Source of the DNA: an uncultured Lachnospiraceae bacterium
GTDB taxonomy: Bacteria > Bacillota > Clostridia > Lachnospirales > Lachnospiraceae
Assembly (NCBI GenBank): GCA_910588865.1
Contig: CAJUSJ010000010.1
Location: 1 to 14,636, forward strand
Length of the DNA stretch: 14,636 nt
Direction of reading: 5' to 3'
The translations under genes were made by a program, and so were the position numbers. Position 1 is the first letter of the stretch. The number at the start of each line of letters is the position of its first letter. The notes beneath the pieces were generated by a model, which did not search any database, had not been told where the DNA came from, and saw only the letters and a list, made by a program, of their open reading frames with translations. This document shows positions 7,601 to 14,502 of the stretch, piece by piece.

Positions 7601-10600
7601 GACACCGCAAGCGCTTCCAATGCGGCCCCGGCTGAACGGGTCAGCACCGGGTACTTGGAGGAACCCCACAGGGGGCTTTTCGCATTCTTCAACCCCAGAA
7701 GGGATGCCGAAGCAAAGGGGCGCGCAGGAGGCGGATACCTGCGGAACTCCATGACCTTCTTAAAATCCAAGGCGAACCAGGTCATTCCGCCGGACGACGT
7801 GATTGTTGACTGGACATTCGTTGTCTATGATCACCGGACGGAAGGGGAGATCCATTTCAACAAACGGGATTTCGACCTGCAGGATGATGGGGGGACGCTT
7901 TTTGACGCATACGCGGCGGAAAATGGCGACGGGACCCTGGAAGGGGCTGTGTACGGCCTGTTTGCGGCCCAGGACATCATCCATCCGGACACGGACGGGG
8001 ACGGCGACGGAGATACCGGCGTAGTGTTCCAGAAAGACGACTTGGTGTCTGTCGCCACGACTGACCGGAACGGCGACGCCTCCTTCATGGTGATCACCGA
8101 GGCCCCCGGGACGGTATACAATTATAGCACCGGTTCCACTGAGCGTACGGGCTGGTACGGGGAAGCCCCAGGCAACCTCCATATTGAAAGGGACGCTTCT
8201 GCAGCCAAGGAGCAGGACATCGAGCGGTTCATCGGGCACAACCCGGACGGCTCAGAGATCACTGCGGGGGACGGTATGGACCTGCCGGATACCGGGGAAG
8301 GGGACAACTCGTTCTATTACAAGCGGTCCACGAACCAAGAGTATGATTCCGGCATGCTGGAGCGGAACCGGGTCACCAATAACAAGGTGGATACGTACCG
8401 GGAAAATGAAACGACCGGGTATTACCCAATTATAGACAATGAGCAGGACAACGGGAACTGCTGGATCGGGCGGCCGCTGATCCTTGGGAAGGACGGAAGC
8501 CCCTACTATATTAAGGAACTTTCCAGGTCAGAGGGGTATGAGCTTTCCGTGTACGGGAAAGACGGCGCCCTGATTACAAACCGCGAAGCGTTCGCGGCTG
8601 GCGGTGCCAGCTTCACGGCCGGGGAGGCTGTTTCCTCCGCACTGTCCTGGGACCGGACAAATGGGGGGACCACCTTTACCATATCCAGCGAAGGCACCCA
8701 GAACGGGTATATTGTGAAGGCTGCAAACATCCCGGAAGGGGCTGTGTTCAACATTACATCCATGGAATCCGTATGGGACGAAAGTATAACCCATCCGGAA
8801 CTGGTTGAGAGTAAAGAACCGGTGTACGCAAACGCGGGGGAACTGGTTCTGGTCGGCGGCCACTCATGGGAAGCTGAGGTTGGCGACACCGTTAGCTATA
8901 ATGGCAGGACTTTTACGGTGAACAACGTGAAAGTGGTTACTTACGGGAAGCAGAAGGTGAAGCCGGACAATTCCATGAAAATAGAGAATGCGCATCTGGA
9001 CCTGTCTGGATTATCCCCCAGCGGCAATGTAATCGGGGATGTAAACAAAATGTTCCTAAGGAGCGGCTTCCGGAAAACAGTGAACGGAGCCCCGTGGGTT
9101 TCCGTTGAGATCACAGCGTTTTCCGCAGAAGCGGTAGCGGAGGCAGTGAACGCCATGCTGTTCACCGATGACTATTACAAGGCGTTCAACGCCATGCAGA
9201 TGATGAACGTCTATGAATCCGGCGGGAAGCTTTACGCAGCCATCTCCTACTGCTACAGGGATGCGAGGGCCAATGAAGCGGTGTACAATGAAGCGACTGA
9301 CAGCGTATACGTGAAAACAGACATTGTGTACCGGGCACCTTCGGGGGATGACATGGAAGGGTTCGTCTACCGGGTGTACCCGGCGGATAACTGTGACGAG
9401 GTAGAGCGCAACGGGGCAGGCTTTGTGACCTCGGCCATCGTGCCGAACGAAACGGTCCAGGGGAAGCCGCAATATGTGGAATCTGACCTGGGAAACCAGG
9501 TGACCTTCCATCTTAGGCAGGACAGGAAGTTTTGGGCCTATGCGGAAGGGGAACAGCTCCTGGCGCCAGATGGCACAGGCGTGATGAAGACGGTCACCAG
9601 CACGGTCGAGAAATCCCCCACGCTGGTACAGAAAGTGACGAACAGGGAACTGGACGGCGTATCCTACCGGGGGATAGGGAACGGGAAAGGCACTTATGAG
9701 TTTACTGTCAGCCAGGAAACGCTGGCCGCCATGGGGAACGGGATGGTCCAGTTTAGGATCACCTACAAGGATGACATCATGGAAATTGAAGGGGCGAGGC
9801 GTACAGCGGCCCAGTATGCGGCTGAGCATGGCATTATCGGGGTCACGTTCCCCATGGGCTCCGCGGATTCCTATATAGAGCCGATCTTCCTAATGTACCC
9901 GGGCGACCAGGAGATCATCCAAGACGCTGGCACCATCGAAAGCCCGCTCAGGGTATTTGAGCGCCCCATCCGTCAGAAGGTGCGGATTGAGAAGGATATC
10001 CAGACCTTGCCGGAGACCAAGCAGGTATGGTACTGCTTAAACTGCGGATACGAGAACCGGGACGGCGTGACCGCCTGCGGCTTCTGCGACAGGGCCAGGT
10101 CCACGGAAGAGACCAAATTCATCGACTACGCCCATGACACCTACGCCGCAGTCCACTCGGATAACATCTCCGCGGAGCGGGACGGCGGCTGGTATGAGAC
10201 GGCAAAGGACTGGTTAGGCAGCCTCTTAAAGGGCAATTCGCCGGAGGAAGAGCCGGAGAGCATTGGCAACTTCCGCTTCAAGGCGTACTTAAAGTCCAAC
10301 TTAGAGCGCCTGTACCGGGACGAGGACGGCCATATCGTCTGGATGGACAGGAACGGCAACACCATGAAGCCCCAGTATGAGGACACCAACGGGGACGGCA
10401 ACTATGACACCTTTACCTGGAAGTACGATGGCGGCAAGACCGTGGACTTCCCGGAGAAGGACAAAGTATCCGAAGACGGGGTGCTTTCCTCCTCCAACGT
10501 CCAGAAGATCTATACGGACGTGATGCACCGGACGGGTTCCATGACCACGTCGGCCCGTGCCAATAACCTGTGGGACACCTATGCGGACCCGCAGGACGGA

Positions 10601-13087
10601 GCCAGGGAGAATGCCGGGCAGATCGAAGGCTACACTACATCCGAGAGGGAGAACCGTTCCGAGGGGGATGCGGTAATAACCAATGCCTCCCTGTACAGCT
10701 ATGACGGGATCCTAAGGGACCGGAACCGCAGCGACTACCTGCAGGACGAACAGAACCACGGCTATAGCAGGCTTTTGGAGACGCGGAGGATCCAGATTGA
10801 GGACGGCACGGGGCTCATCAGCCATGAAGCCTACAACTACGAGAAGTTTTTTGACGCCATCCAGGCGGCCAACACGGACATTTGGGATGATGACATGCAC
10901 TCCACCTTTACAGGGAGTTCCATGGCCAACTATCCGGGGCAGCACTGGTTCGAGACCTTTTACGAGAAATACCAGCCTGACGACGCGGACAGGGATCACA
11001 CCCTGGCCAACACCGACGGGCAGGATAAGGACGGCACGGCCGGCGGCGACCGGGATACCTCCTTCAAGCCGTTCCGGTGGATCCGGGAGCATGTGTTTGG
11101 CGACCGCTCCGGTTATATCCAGTACCCTGCGGTGAACAACGGGGAGAACACGGAGGTCGTGGCGAACACCTCCGACCAGGCAAGGGCTAACGCCAACGCC
11201 TCCGATGCGGTGCGGCAGTTCGCCGTGAAGTGGTACTTAGAGGACGAGGCGGCCAAGCTCATGGTGGACAACGGCCTGGGCGAGAACATCGCCAAGCCGG
11301 ACGGCAAAATCGGCTATGACGAGGCGGTGTACGACCTGGCGCTCTTTGAGGCCATCGCCAAGTCATACAATTACTTAAGGCCTTTCTACTACTACGACCT
11401 GGACACCATCTACAGCGTGGAATGGGACAGCGCCCAGGGAGGCGGCGCGGATAAGGATTACACGACCCTTTCTGTAGATGAAAGGCTGGATGAGCGGTAC
11501 TATAACATCTCCAGCTACCTGCCCTATGGCGTGTATGTCATCGTGGAGCAGCCTCCCATGAGAAGGGATAAAGAGGTCAACGACTGGAAGAACCGGAGTT
11601 TTGATATCGAGAAGCCGAAAGAGGTCATTGTGCCTTCTGCCTATGACGGGCCGGAGAGCAACAACACAACAGACAACTATGACACGCATTACAATTTTGA
11701 TGCGGCCATGGCCCTGACGGAGCAGGCGAAGGAAGCCAACTATCTGATCCGGTTCGGGGAGGAGAACAGCGTGAATACCCCTGCCCAGGACGACCGGGAA
11801 TTTGTTATCCGGGCCCACGGGTACCACGGCGATTTCGAAGTATACAAGTATGGCCTGGATATCGACCGCCTGAAGGCGTCCATCAAGGCGCCGAACGGGG
11901 ATTATGCCTATGGCGGATGGGAGATCACCCAGGAAGAACATGATCCGTTGAAGGATTATTATGAGATGGACCACCGGGGCGAGGAAGGCGTTGACCAGAT
12001 CCAGAAGGAAAACGGTGGCAATGACGCCAGCCAATACCATGGCTTTGATACGGATGTGACTGTCAACGGCAATAGGGCCGCGACTGCCAACGGCAGCGCC
12101 TATGACGGAGAGTCCTTACGAAAACGGTTCTTCTATGCCTCCATATCCGAGGATGACGGTACCGCCGACCAGGTACTCTTTAAGGACGGGGCCGTGGATG
12201 AGAATAACGTATCGGGCATGGCGTGGCACAACGGGGTGAAGTCAACGACCGGGGACCTGACCGCTTATGACGGGAAGTACTCGGCGGCGCTAGTACCATG
12301 GACCATGACGGCGCCGGCAGACAGCCATGTGTATGACGCAGCCGCGTTTTCTGGGTATGCGGACGTGAATGAGCGGAATACTTTCTATACCACAATGCTG
12401 AGGGTCAACAAGACGGATTCGGAAACCGGGGAGTATATCCTCCATGACGACGCCATCTTCGGGCTGTACGCCGCCTCCCGGTATAACTCCTTTTTGGAGA
12501 TCGAGGAGGACTCTAAACTTATTGAGGATCCGGACGAGAGGGCGAAATTCCTCTTCCAGTTCAAGCCCGGGGACGCGAAGTTCTATCTGCAGGATACCAT
12601 GATCACCGGCACAAAGGAATTCCTGGAAGCCATGAAGGCTAAGGAGCTGACACCGTACAAGAGACGGACGGCGCTCAACGAATCCATGGCGGCTCCTGGA
12701 GAGCTGTACAGCGGCATCGTGCCGAAGGGAACGCCGGTCTGTATCGAGTCCGAAAGGATCAGCTTGTATGACGGTTTTGGCGACCGGACCGGGCAGATGA
12801 CTGTGTGGACCACGCGGGCGGACAGCAAGATGGACGATCCAGAGACGCAGAGCAGGCTGGAATACGGCGGGCAGAATGTTGGCTACTTCAAAACAAGCCA
12901 GCCCATCGGGGCAGGCGTGTATGTCCTGGCGGAGTTAAAACCACCGGATGGATATGTGAGGAGCAAGCCGGTCGCCATTGAGGTGTATTCGGACAAGACC
13001 ACCTATTACGCGGATGGGGACATGTATGCGCCCGTAGATGCGGTAAGGTATGAATCAAATCTGTTGGACGAGTATCCATATAAGTGA
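4616..13087 (+). CDS. Giant secreted thioester/SpaA-like surface protein (2823 aa)
   Basis: Predicted adhesin-like extracellular protein. Residues 1-35 are a signal peptide (basic start, hydrophobic AFFLAGAIAAASFVP, VSA end). The N-terminal region fits a thioester domain (TED/TQXA type): Cys128 in HTYCAG and Gln207 in VSQLITWLAT match its paired Cys and Gln motifs, which form a bond able to capture host or surface amines (family knowledge). SpaA-like segments follow: K473 (LLKYDSETGKPL); K1083 to E1301 (YYIKELSRSEGY); K1793 to E2311 (GVYVIVEQPP); K2599 (VNKTDSETGE) to E2773 (AELKPPDGY). Such domains usually carry intramolecular isopeptide bonds; here several contain large insertions. Other features: acidic Cys cluster 623-631, disordered Glu/Gly/Thr linker about 740-975, Ca-loop-like DTDGDGDGD (1125-1133) and DTNGDGNYD (1923-1931), and a RanBP2-type zinc-finger pattern 1805-1824. 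LPXTG pentapeptides occur only internally (937-941, 1223-1227). The C-terminus ends NLLDEYPYK with no sorting signal or membrane segment, so the mode of anchoring is unknown. AGGAGG lies 5 bases before the ATG; TGA and TAA stops are in tandem. Confidence 0.88.
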   Translation: MKKIQTFFHRRKRTMAFFLAGAIAAASFVPKLVSAYNLDDGWYSSPQAECTWGDNSLAMQNKPAKYVPTGLAFNSAVYTFNPALLPPETASKLNINEYWGLGAQNFLVMRPGYENSEFAMFDGRHTYCAGTHEVAAGIQPGAQAFAADENGFSLPNKPYAAAHKGSNPDFNFLMLVLACCYPGDYKVPADAAYSYQDPWAAQGMVSQLITWLATDADKPGFQGAPKDADQAAVDAGFTQDLAYFRNSVYYKTCLPNALAIDPDGRLKEELYSTNVPAEAAERGLTTMLDVHFWYIWSAAYYTSILQPDWEKGITKANAPVEQKDGEYHVYLDLFMNDSAKLYMSGISYQPFGDWEYLGIDEGTGKHHFKSASGEVDENSSIGKFFWPKGTLGACLPLDVTKAKVFTFDTYNANANPPAFNRTQTQFAAWAAADLEVYVTIGEDEPDPGDFKGECERFEHTEVFLASYNVNLLKYDSETGKPLADSHWDVLEKFDDTQLDNTDLDREAGSPGSYESGLGSLNSTEWGDDEISSNYSGDMGVTVSDTNKYNWGNDGGTQFERWDDPLSDPCKRDENVTGEDGLLYEVDSSGNTTSTPAHTDIKKYTYHKGYCTGHPTPEIEYVDCDCEDDCDCDEINQELHDEAWEAWYEEVKKCEQLVQEGGFFHCIEPGDAAKEAMEEDRNQFFKDFISITYEYSAQETKAAKGYILHGVHTDDIPVEWRTVTSSEYKDTGEAQNLNHTSGGAGMAGEGSDEAEEAGEEYAEGARKTGYHYTPSANRGLTASWSVPARKEEAGGGTDADLAEDTLGYRKEQEDAAGAEEVGTAPNAKSADGAGKDRESGDLEKTAAPLKITRSYNARNLLGTGRDGTAGETAGRSGAGQEENTHQEEKAEKPENLPEPGSVKETENVEATQDLEEMEGTAETESAAETESATGTGNLPGTGEDISAQAPRNPDVPGQAAGEIKETEETEPEALLNNEEEGVYRDYDLLLGDVLRFDTASASNAAPAERVSTGYLEEPHRGLFAFFNPRRDAEAKGRAGGGYLRNSMTFLKSKANQVIPPDDVIVDWTFVVYDHRTEGEIHFNKRDFDLQDDGGTLFDAYAAENGDGTLEGAVYGLFAAQDIIHPDTDGDGDGDTGVVFQKDDLVSVATTDRNGDASFMVITEAPGTVYNYSTGSTERTGWYGEAPGNLHIERDASAAKEQDIERFIGHNPDGSEITAGDGMDLPDTGEGDNSFYYKRSTNQEYDSGMLERNRVTNNKVDTYRENETTGYYPIIDNEQDNGNCWIGRPLILGKDGSPYYIKELSRSEGYELSVYGKDGALITNREAFAAGGASFTAGEAVSSALSWDRTNGGTTFTISSEGTQNGYIVKAANIPEGAVFNITSMESVWDESITHPELVESKEPVYANAGELVLVGGHSWEAEVGDTVSYNGRTFTVNNVKVVTYGKQKVKPDNSMKIENAHLDLSGLSPSGNVIGDVNKMFLRSGFRKTVNGAPWVSVEITAFSAEAVAEAVNAMLFTDDYYKAFNAMQMMNVYESGGKLYAAISYCYRDARANEAVYNEATDSVYVKTDIVYRAPSGDDMEGFVYRVYPADNCDEVERNGAGFVTSAIVPNETVQGKPQYVESDLGNQVTFHLRQDRKFWAYAEGEQLLAPDGTGVMKTVTSTVEKSPTLVQKVTNRELDGVSYRGIGNGKGTYEFTVSQETLAAMGNGMVQFRITYKDDIMEIEGARRTAAQYAAEHGIIGVTFPMGSADSYIEPIFLMYPGDQEIIQDAGTIESPLRVFERPIRQKVRIEKDIQTLPETKQVWYCLNCGYENRDGVTACGFCDRARSTEETKFIDYAHDTYAAVHSDNISAERDGGWYETAKDWLGSLLKGNSPEEEPESIGNFRFKAYLKSNLERLYRDEDGHIVWMDRNGNTMKPQYEDTNGDGNYDTFTWKYDGGKTVDFPEKDKVSEDGVLSSSNVQKIYTDVMHRTGSMTTSARANNLWDTYADPQDGARENAGQIEGYTTSERENRSEGDAVITNASLYSYDGILRDRNRSDYLQDEQNHGYSRLLETRRIQIEDGTGLISHEAYNYEKFFDAIQAANTDIWDDDMHSTFTGSSMANYPGQHWFETFYEKYQPDDADRDHTLANTDGQDKDGTAGGDRDTSFKPFRWIREHVFGDRSGYIQYPAVNNGENTEVVANTSDQARANANASDAVRQFAVKWYLEDEAAKLMVDNGLGENIAKPDGKIGYDEAVYDLALFEAIAKSYNYLRPFYYYDLDTIYSVEWDSAQGGGADKDYTTLSVDERLDERYYNISSYLPYGVYVIVEQPPMRRDKEVNDWKNRSFDIEKPKEVIVPSAYDGPESNNTTDNYDTHYNFDAAMALTEQAKEANYLIRFGEENSVNTPAQDDREFVIRAHGYHGDFEVYKYGLDIDRLKASIKAPNGDYAYGGWEITQEEHDPLKDYYEMDHRGEEGVDQIQKENGGNDASQYHGFDTDVTVNGNRAATANGSAYDGESLRKRFFYASISEDDGTADQVLFKDGAVDENNVSGMAWHNGVKSTTGDLTAYDGKYSAALVPWTMTAPADSHVYDAAAFSGYADVNERNTFYTTMLRVNKTDSETGEYILHDDAIFGLYAASRYNSFLEIEEDSKLIEDPDERAKFLFQFKPGDAKFYLQDTMITGTKEFLEAMKAKELTPYKRRTALNESMAAPGELYSGIVPKGTPVCIESERISLYDGFGDRTGQMTVWTTRADSKMDDPETQSRLEYGGQNVGYFKTSQPIGAGVYVLAELKPPDGYVRSKPVAIEVYSDKTTYYADGDMYAPVDAVRYESNLLDEYPYK

Positions 13088-13096
13088 TAAGGGCGG

Positions 13097-13128
13097 AAAA
13101 GACGGGTGGCATGGCCATCCGTCTTTTT
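13097..13128 (+). terminator. Rho-independent terminator of the giant gene
   Basis: A 14-bp stem (13097-13110 with 13114-13127, one G.T wobble, AAAAGACGG at the base) closes a 3-base loop ATG and runs into a T tract (TTTTT to 13128). It lies 10 bases after the stop codon, confirming that the gene ends here and that the missing anchor is not simply further downstream. Confidence 0.88.
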
Positions 13129-13374
13129 CGCGGATAGGGCAGGCAGCAATAAAACTTGAAAGAAGGGAGTCCCGTATTGTACGAATACGGCTTTGCGGGG
13201 AGCATCCTGTTCCCATACTTAAGATGAAACAAAAAAGGCATTGGAAGACAGGGAGGGATGGATATGGATTAAAAACGCTGCTGACAGCAGGGCTAAGAAA
13301 GGAATGCCCGGACCATGGGCTGAATGCGGAAAAAAGAAGAAAAAGAAAACAGACCATGTGCTAAAAAATAAGGA
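13129..13374 (+). other. Gene-poor stretch between the giant gene and the Rpn gene
   Basis: No well-supported gene. Two tiny frames are worth recording. A TTG at 13177, 7 bases after GGGAG (13165-13169), gives a 16-aa peptide (YEYGFAGSILFPYLR after the start) ending at 13227. Its TGA overlaps an ATG at 13224 (ATGA) that opens a 46-aa very basic peptide ending at 13364. Neither is recognised, the second has no binding site of its own, and the TTG lies within an inverted repeat, so I rate both as unlikely. Confidence 0.3.
13172..13190. repeat. Perfect inverted repeat, 7-bp arms
   Basis: CCGTATT (13172-13178) and AATACGG (13184-13190) flank a 5-base centre GTACG. It could be a regulator binding site or an RNA hairpin. 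It is not followed by a T tract, so it is not a terminator. Confidence 0.5.
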
Positions 13375-13403
13375 TTGCGGGAAAACCTGGCTTATTATAT
13401 AAT
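13375..13403 (+). promoter_or_regulatory. Promoter of the Rpn-family gene
   Basis: A perfect -10 box TATAAT (13398-13403) is preceded by TTGCGG (13375-13380, first three bases as in TTGACA) with a 17-base spacer. Predicted start is near 13410, about 30 bases before the ATG at 13439, giving a short leader that carries AGGAGG. The gene is thus independent of the giant gene, whose terminator lies upstream. Confidence 0.72.
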
Positions 13404-13438
13404 AAAATCAGGCAGATTCCTGCGCATAGGAGGAAAGC

Positions 13439-14314
13439 ATGACAGACAAAGAGAAGTTTCTTGCAGGGCAATTTAAACCAGTCACGATCCAGGATGACAT
13501 GATGTTCGGAACGGTGATGGCGGATCCCGAATATTGCAAGCCATTTTTGGAAACGATCCTGGGGGTAAAGATCCAAAAAATCGAGTATCCGGAGAGGCAG
13601 AAGGCCATCGACCTTACGGTAAGCGCAAAATCGATCCGTATGGATGTCTACGTTGAGGATGGGGAGCACACGGTCTATGACGTGGAGATGCAGAACGGCA
13701 GGAACCGGAACCTTCCGAAAAGATCCCGGTATTATTCCGGGCTCATAGACTTAAACATCCTGGCCAAAGGAGAAGATTACAACCAGTTAAAGAAGAGCCT
13801 GGTGATTTTTATCTGCACGTTCGACCCGTTCGGCCATGACGAGTACATTTATCGCTGTGGGGAGTATTACCAGTTGAGCGATGGCTCTTATCATCCGTTA
13901 GGGGATGACGCCTGGAAGATCTTTGTGAATGCCAAAGGCCATAAAGGGGACGTGAGTGACGGATTCAGGTCCCTGATGCGCTACATCATGGACGGGGAAG
14001 CACAGGACCCTTACACCCAGGCGCTGGAAAAGAAAGTGGCACTTGTAAATAATGATGAGGAATGGAAGGTGGGCTATATGACATGGGCGATTAAACTGGC
14101 AGATGAACGGCGGGAAGCACGCGAGGAAGGCCGCGAGGAAGGCCGCAAGGAAGGCCGTGAGGAAGGCCGCAAGGAAGGCCGCAAGGAAGGCAATATTTCA
14201 ACACTGTATGGGCTGTATAGTGATGGCGACATTACTTTGGAGAAGGCTGCTGTCAAAGCCGGAATGTCTGAACAAGCCTTTCTTGAAGTGGCAAAGAAAA
14301 TCGTGGGGATATAA
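13439..14314 (+). CDS. Rpn-family PD-(D/E)XK nuclease-like protein (291 aa)
   Basis: Matches the Rpn (recombination-promoting nuclease, also annotated PD-(D/E)XK family transposase) family. The start MTDKEKFLAGQFKPVTIQDDMMFGTVMADPEYCKPFLE is typical of its N-terminal part. The nuclease core shows MDVYVEDGEHTVYDVEMQN, giving Asp69 and Glu83-x-Gln85 as the likely catalytic set (D...ExQ variant), followed by KRSRYYSGLIDLN. Family members cut DNA and are linked to recombination and, in some cases, phage defence; many are mislabelled as transposases. Residues about 227-251 are a charged EEGR/KEGR tandem repeat, which is usual for the family, ahead of a helical C-terminal domain (about 252-291). 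Length is normal and the frame is intact. AGGAGG lies 5 bases before the ATG. It has its own promoter and no inverted terminal repeats are seen, so it need not be part of a transposon. Assignment is confident; physiological role is not. Confidence 0.9.
   Translation: MTDKEKFLAGQFKPVTIQDDMMFGTVMADPEYCKPFLETILGVKIQKIEYPERQKAIDLTVSAKSIRMDVYVEDGEHTVYDVEMQNGRNRNLPKRSRYYSGLIDLNILAKGEDYNQLKKSLVIFICTFDPFGHDEYIYRCGEYYQLSDGSYHPLGDDAWKIFVNAKGHKGDVSDGFRSLMRYIMDGEAQDPYTQALEKKVALVNNDEEWKVGYMTWAIKLADERREAREEGREEGRKEGREEGRKEGRKEGNISTLYGLYSDGDITLEKAAVKAGMSEQAFLEVAKKIVGI
14123..14191 (+). repeat. 12-bp in-frame tandem repeat inside the Rpn gene
   Basis: About 5.75 copies of the 12-base unit (G/A)AGGAAGGCCGC/T begin at 14123, 14135, 14147, 14159, 14171 and 14183. 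Each unit encodes EEGR or KEGR. Because 12 is a multiple of 3, gain or loss of units keeps the frame and only changes the length of the charged linker between the nuclease core and the C-terminal domain. Confidence 0.9.
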
Positions 14315-14324
14315 TCTTCCTATG

Positions 14325-14349
14325 AAGCGCCGGAGTTTGCGGGGCTTTT
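14325..14349 (+). terminator. Weak candidate terminator after the Rpn gene
   Basis: AAGCGCC (14325-14331) can pair with GGGGCTT (14341-14347), with one G/G mismatch, followed by only a short T run (TTTT, 14346-14349). It lies 10 bases after the stop codon, a plausible position, but the stem is poor. Confidence 0.4.
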
Positions 14350-14426
14350 GCTGTGTCATTCAGATAAAACCTAAGATTAAAAGAAAGTAAAAAATGTTAA
14401 TGGAAAGGGAACGTTCAATTATGCAA

Positions 14427-14447
14427 GTTATGCGTGATCTGCATAAC
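14427..14447. repeat. Perfect inverted repeat, 7-bp arms with 7-base spacer
   Basis: GTTATGC (14427-14433) and GCATAAC (14441-14447) flank GTGATCT. The geometry suits a dimeric regulator's operator or an RNA hairpin. It lies 27 bases before the terminator at 14474 and no gene is visible between them. Confidence 0.55.
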
Positions 14448-14473
14448 AAACAAAAAGAAAATGGTTTCCTCCC

Positions 14474-14502
14474 AAGCCCTGGATTCTGGTCCGGGGCTTT
14501 TT
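14474..14502 (+). terminator. Strong Rho-independent terminator without an obvious gene
   Basis: A 10-bp stem (AAGCCCTGGA, 14474-14483, with 14490-14499, one T.G wobble) closes a 6-base loop and is followed by five T residues to 14502. It is directed to the right. It may be the true end of the Rpn transcript or of a short RNA from the 14350-14470 region, where a weak promoter pair (TTGCTG 14348-14353, TAAGAT 14372-14377, 18-base spacer) is conceivable. Confidence 0.8.

Noticed and set aside
7164..7669. Minus-strand frames of 148-165 codons opposite the giant gene's linker
   Set aside because: They are shadows of the low-complexity Glu/Ala-rich coding strand, with no binding site and biased composition.
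13439..14314. Calling the Rpn gene part of an insertion sequence
   Set aside because: No inverted terminal repeats or target-site duplication are visible, and the gene has its own promoter. The transposase label is a family annotation habit.
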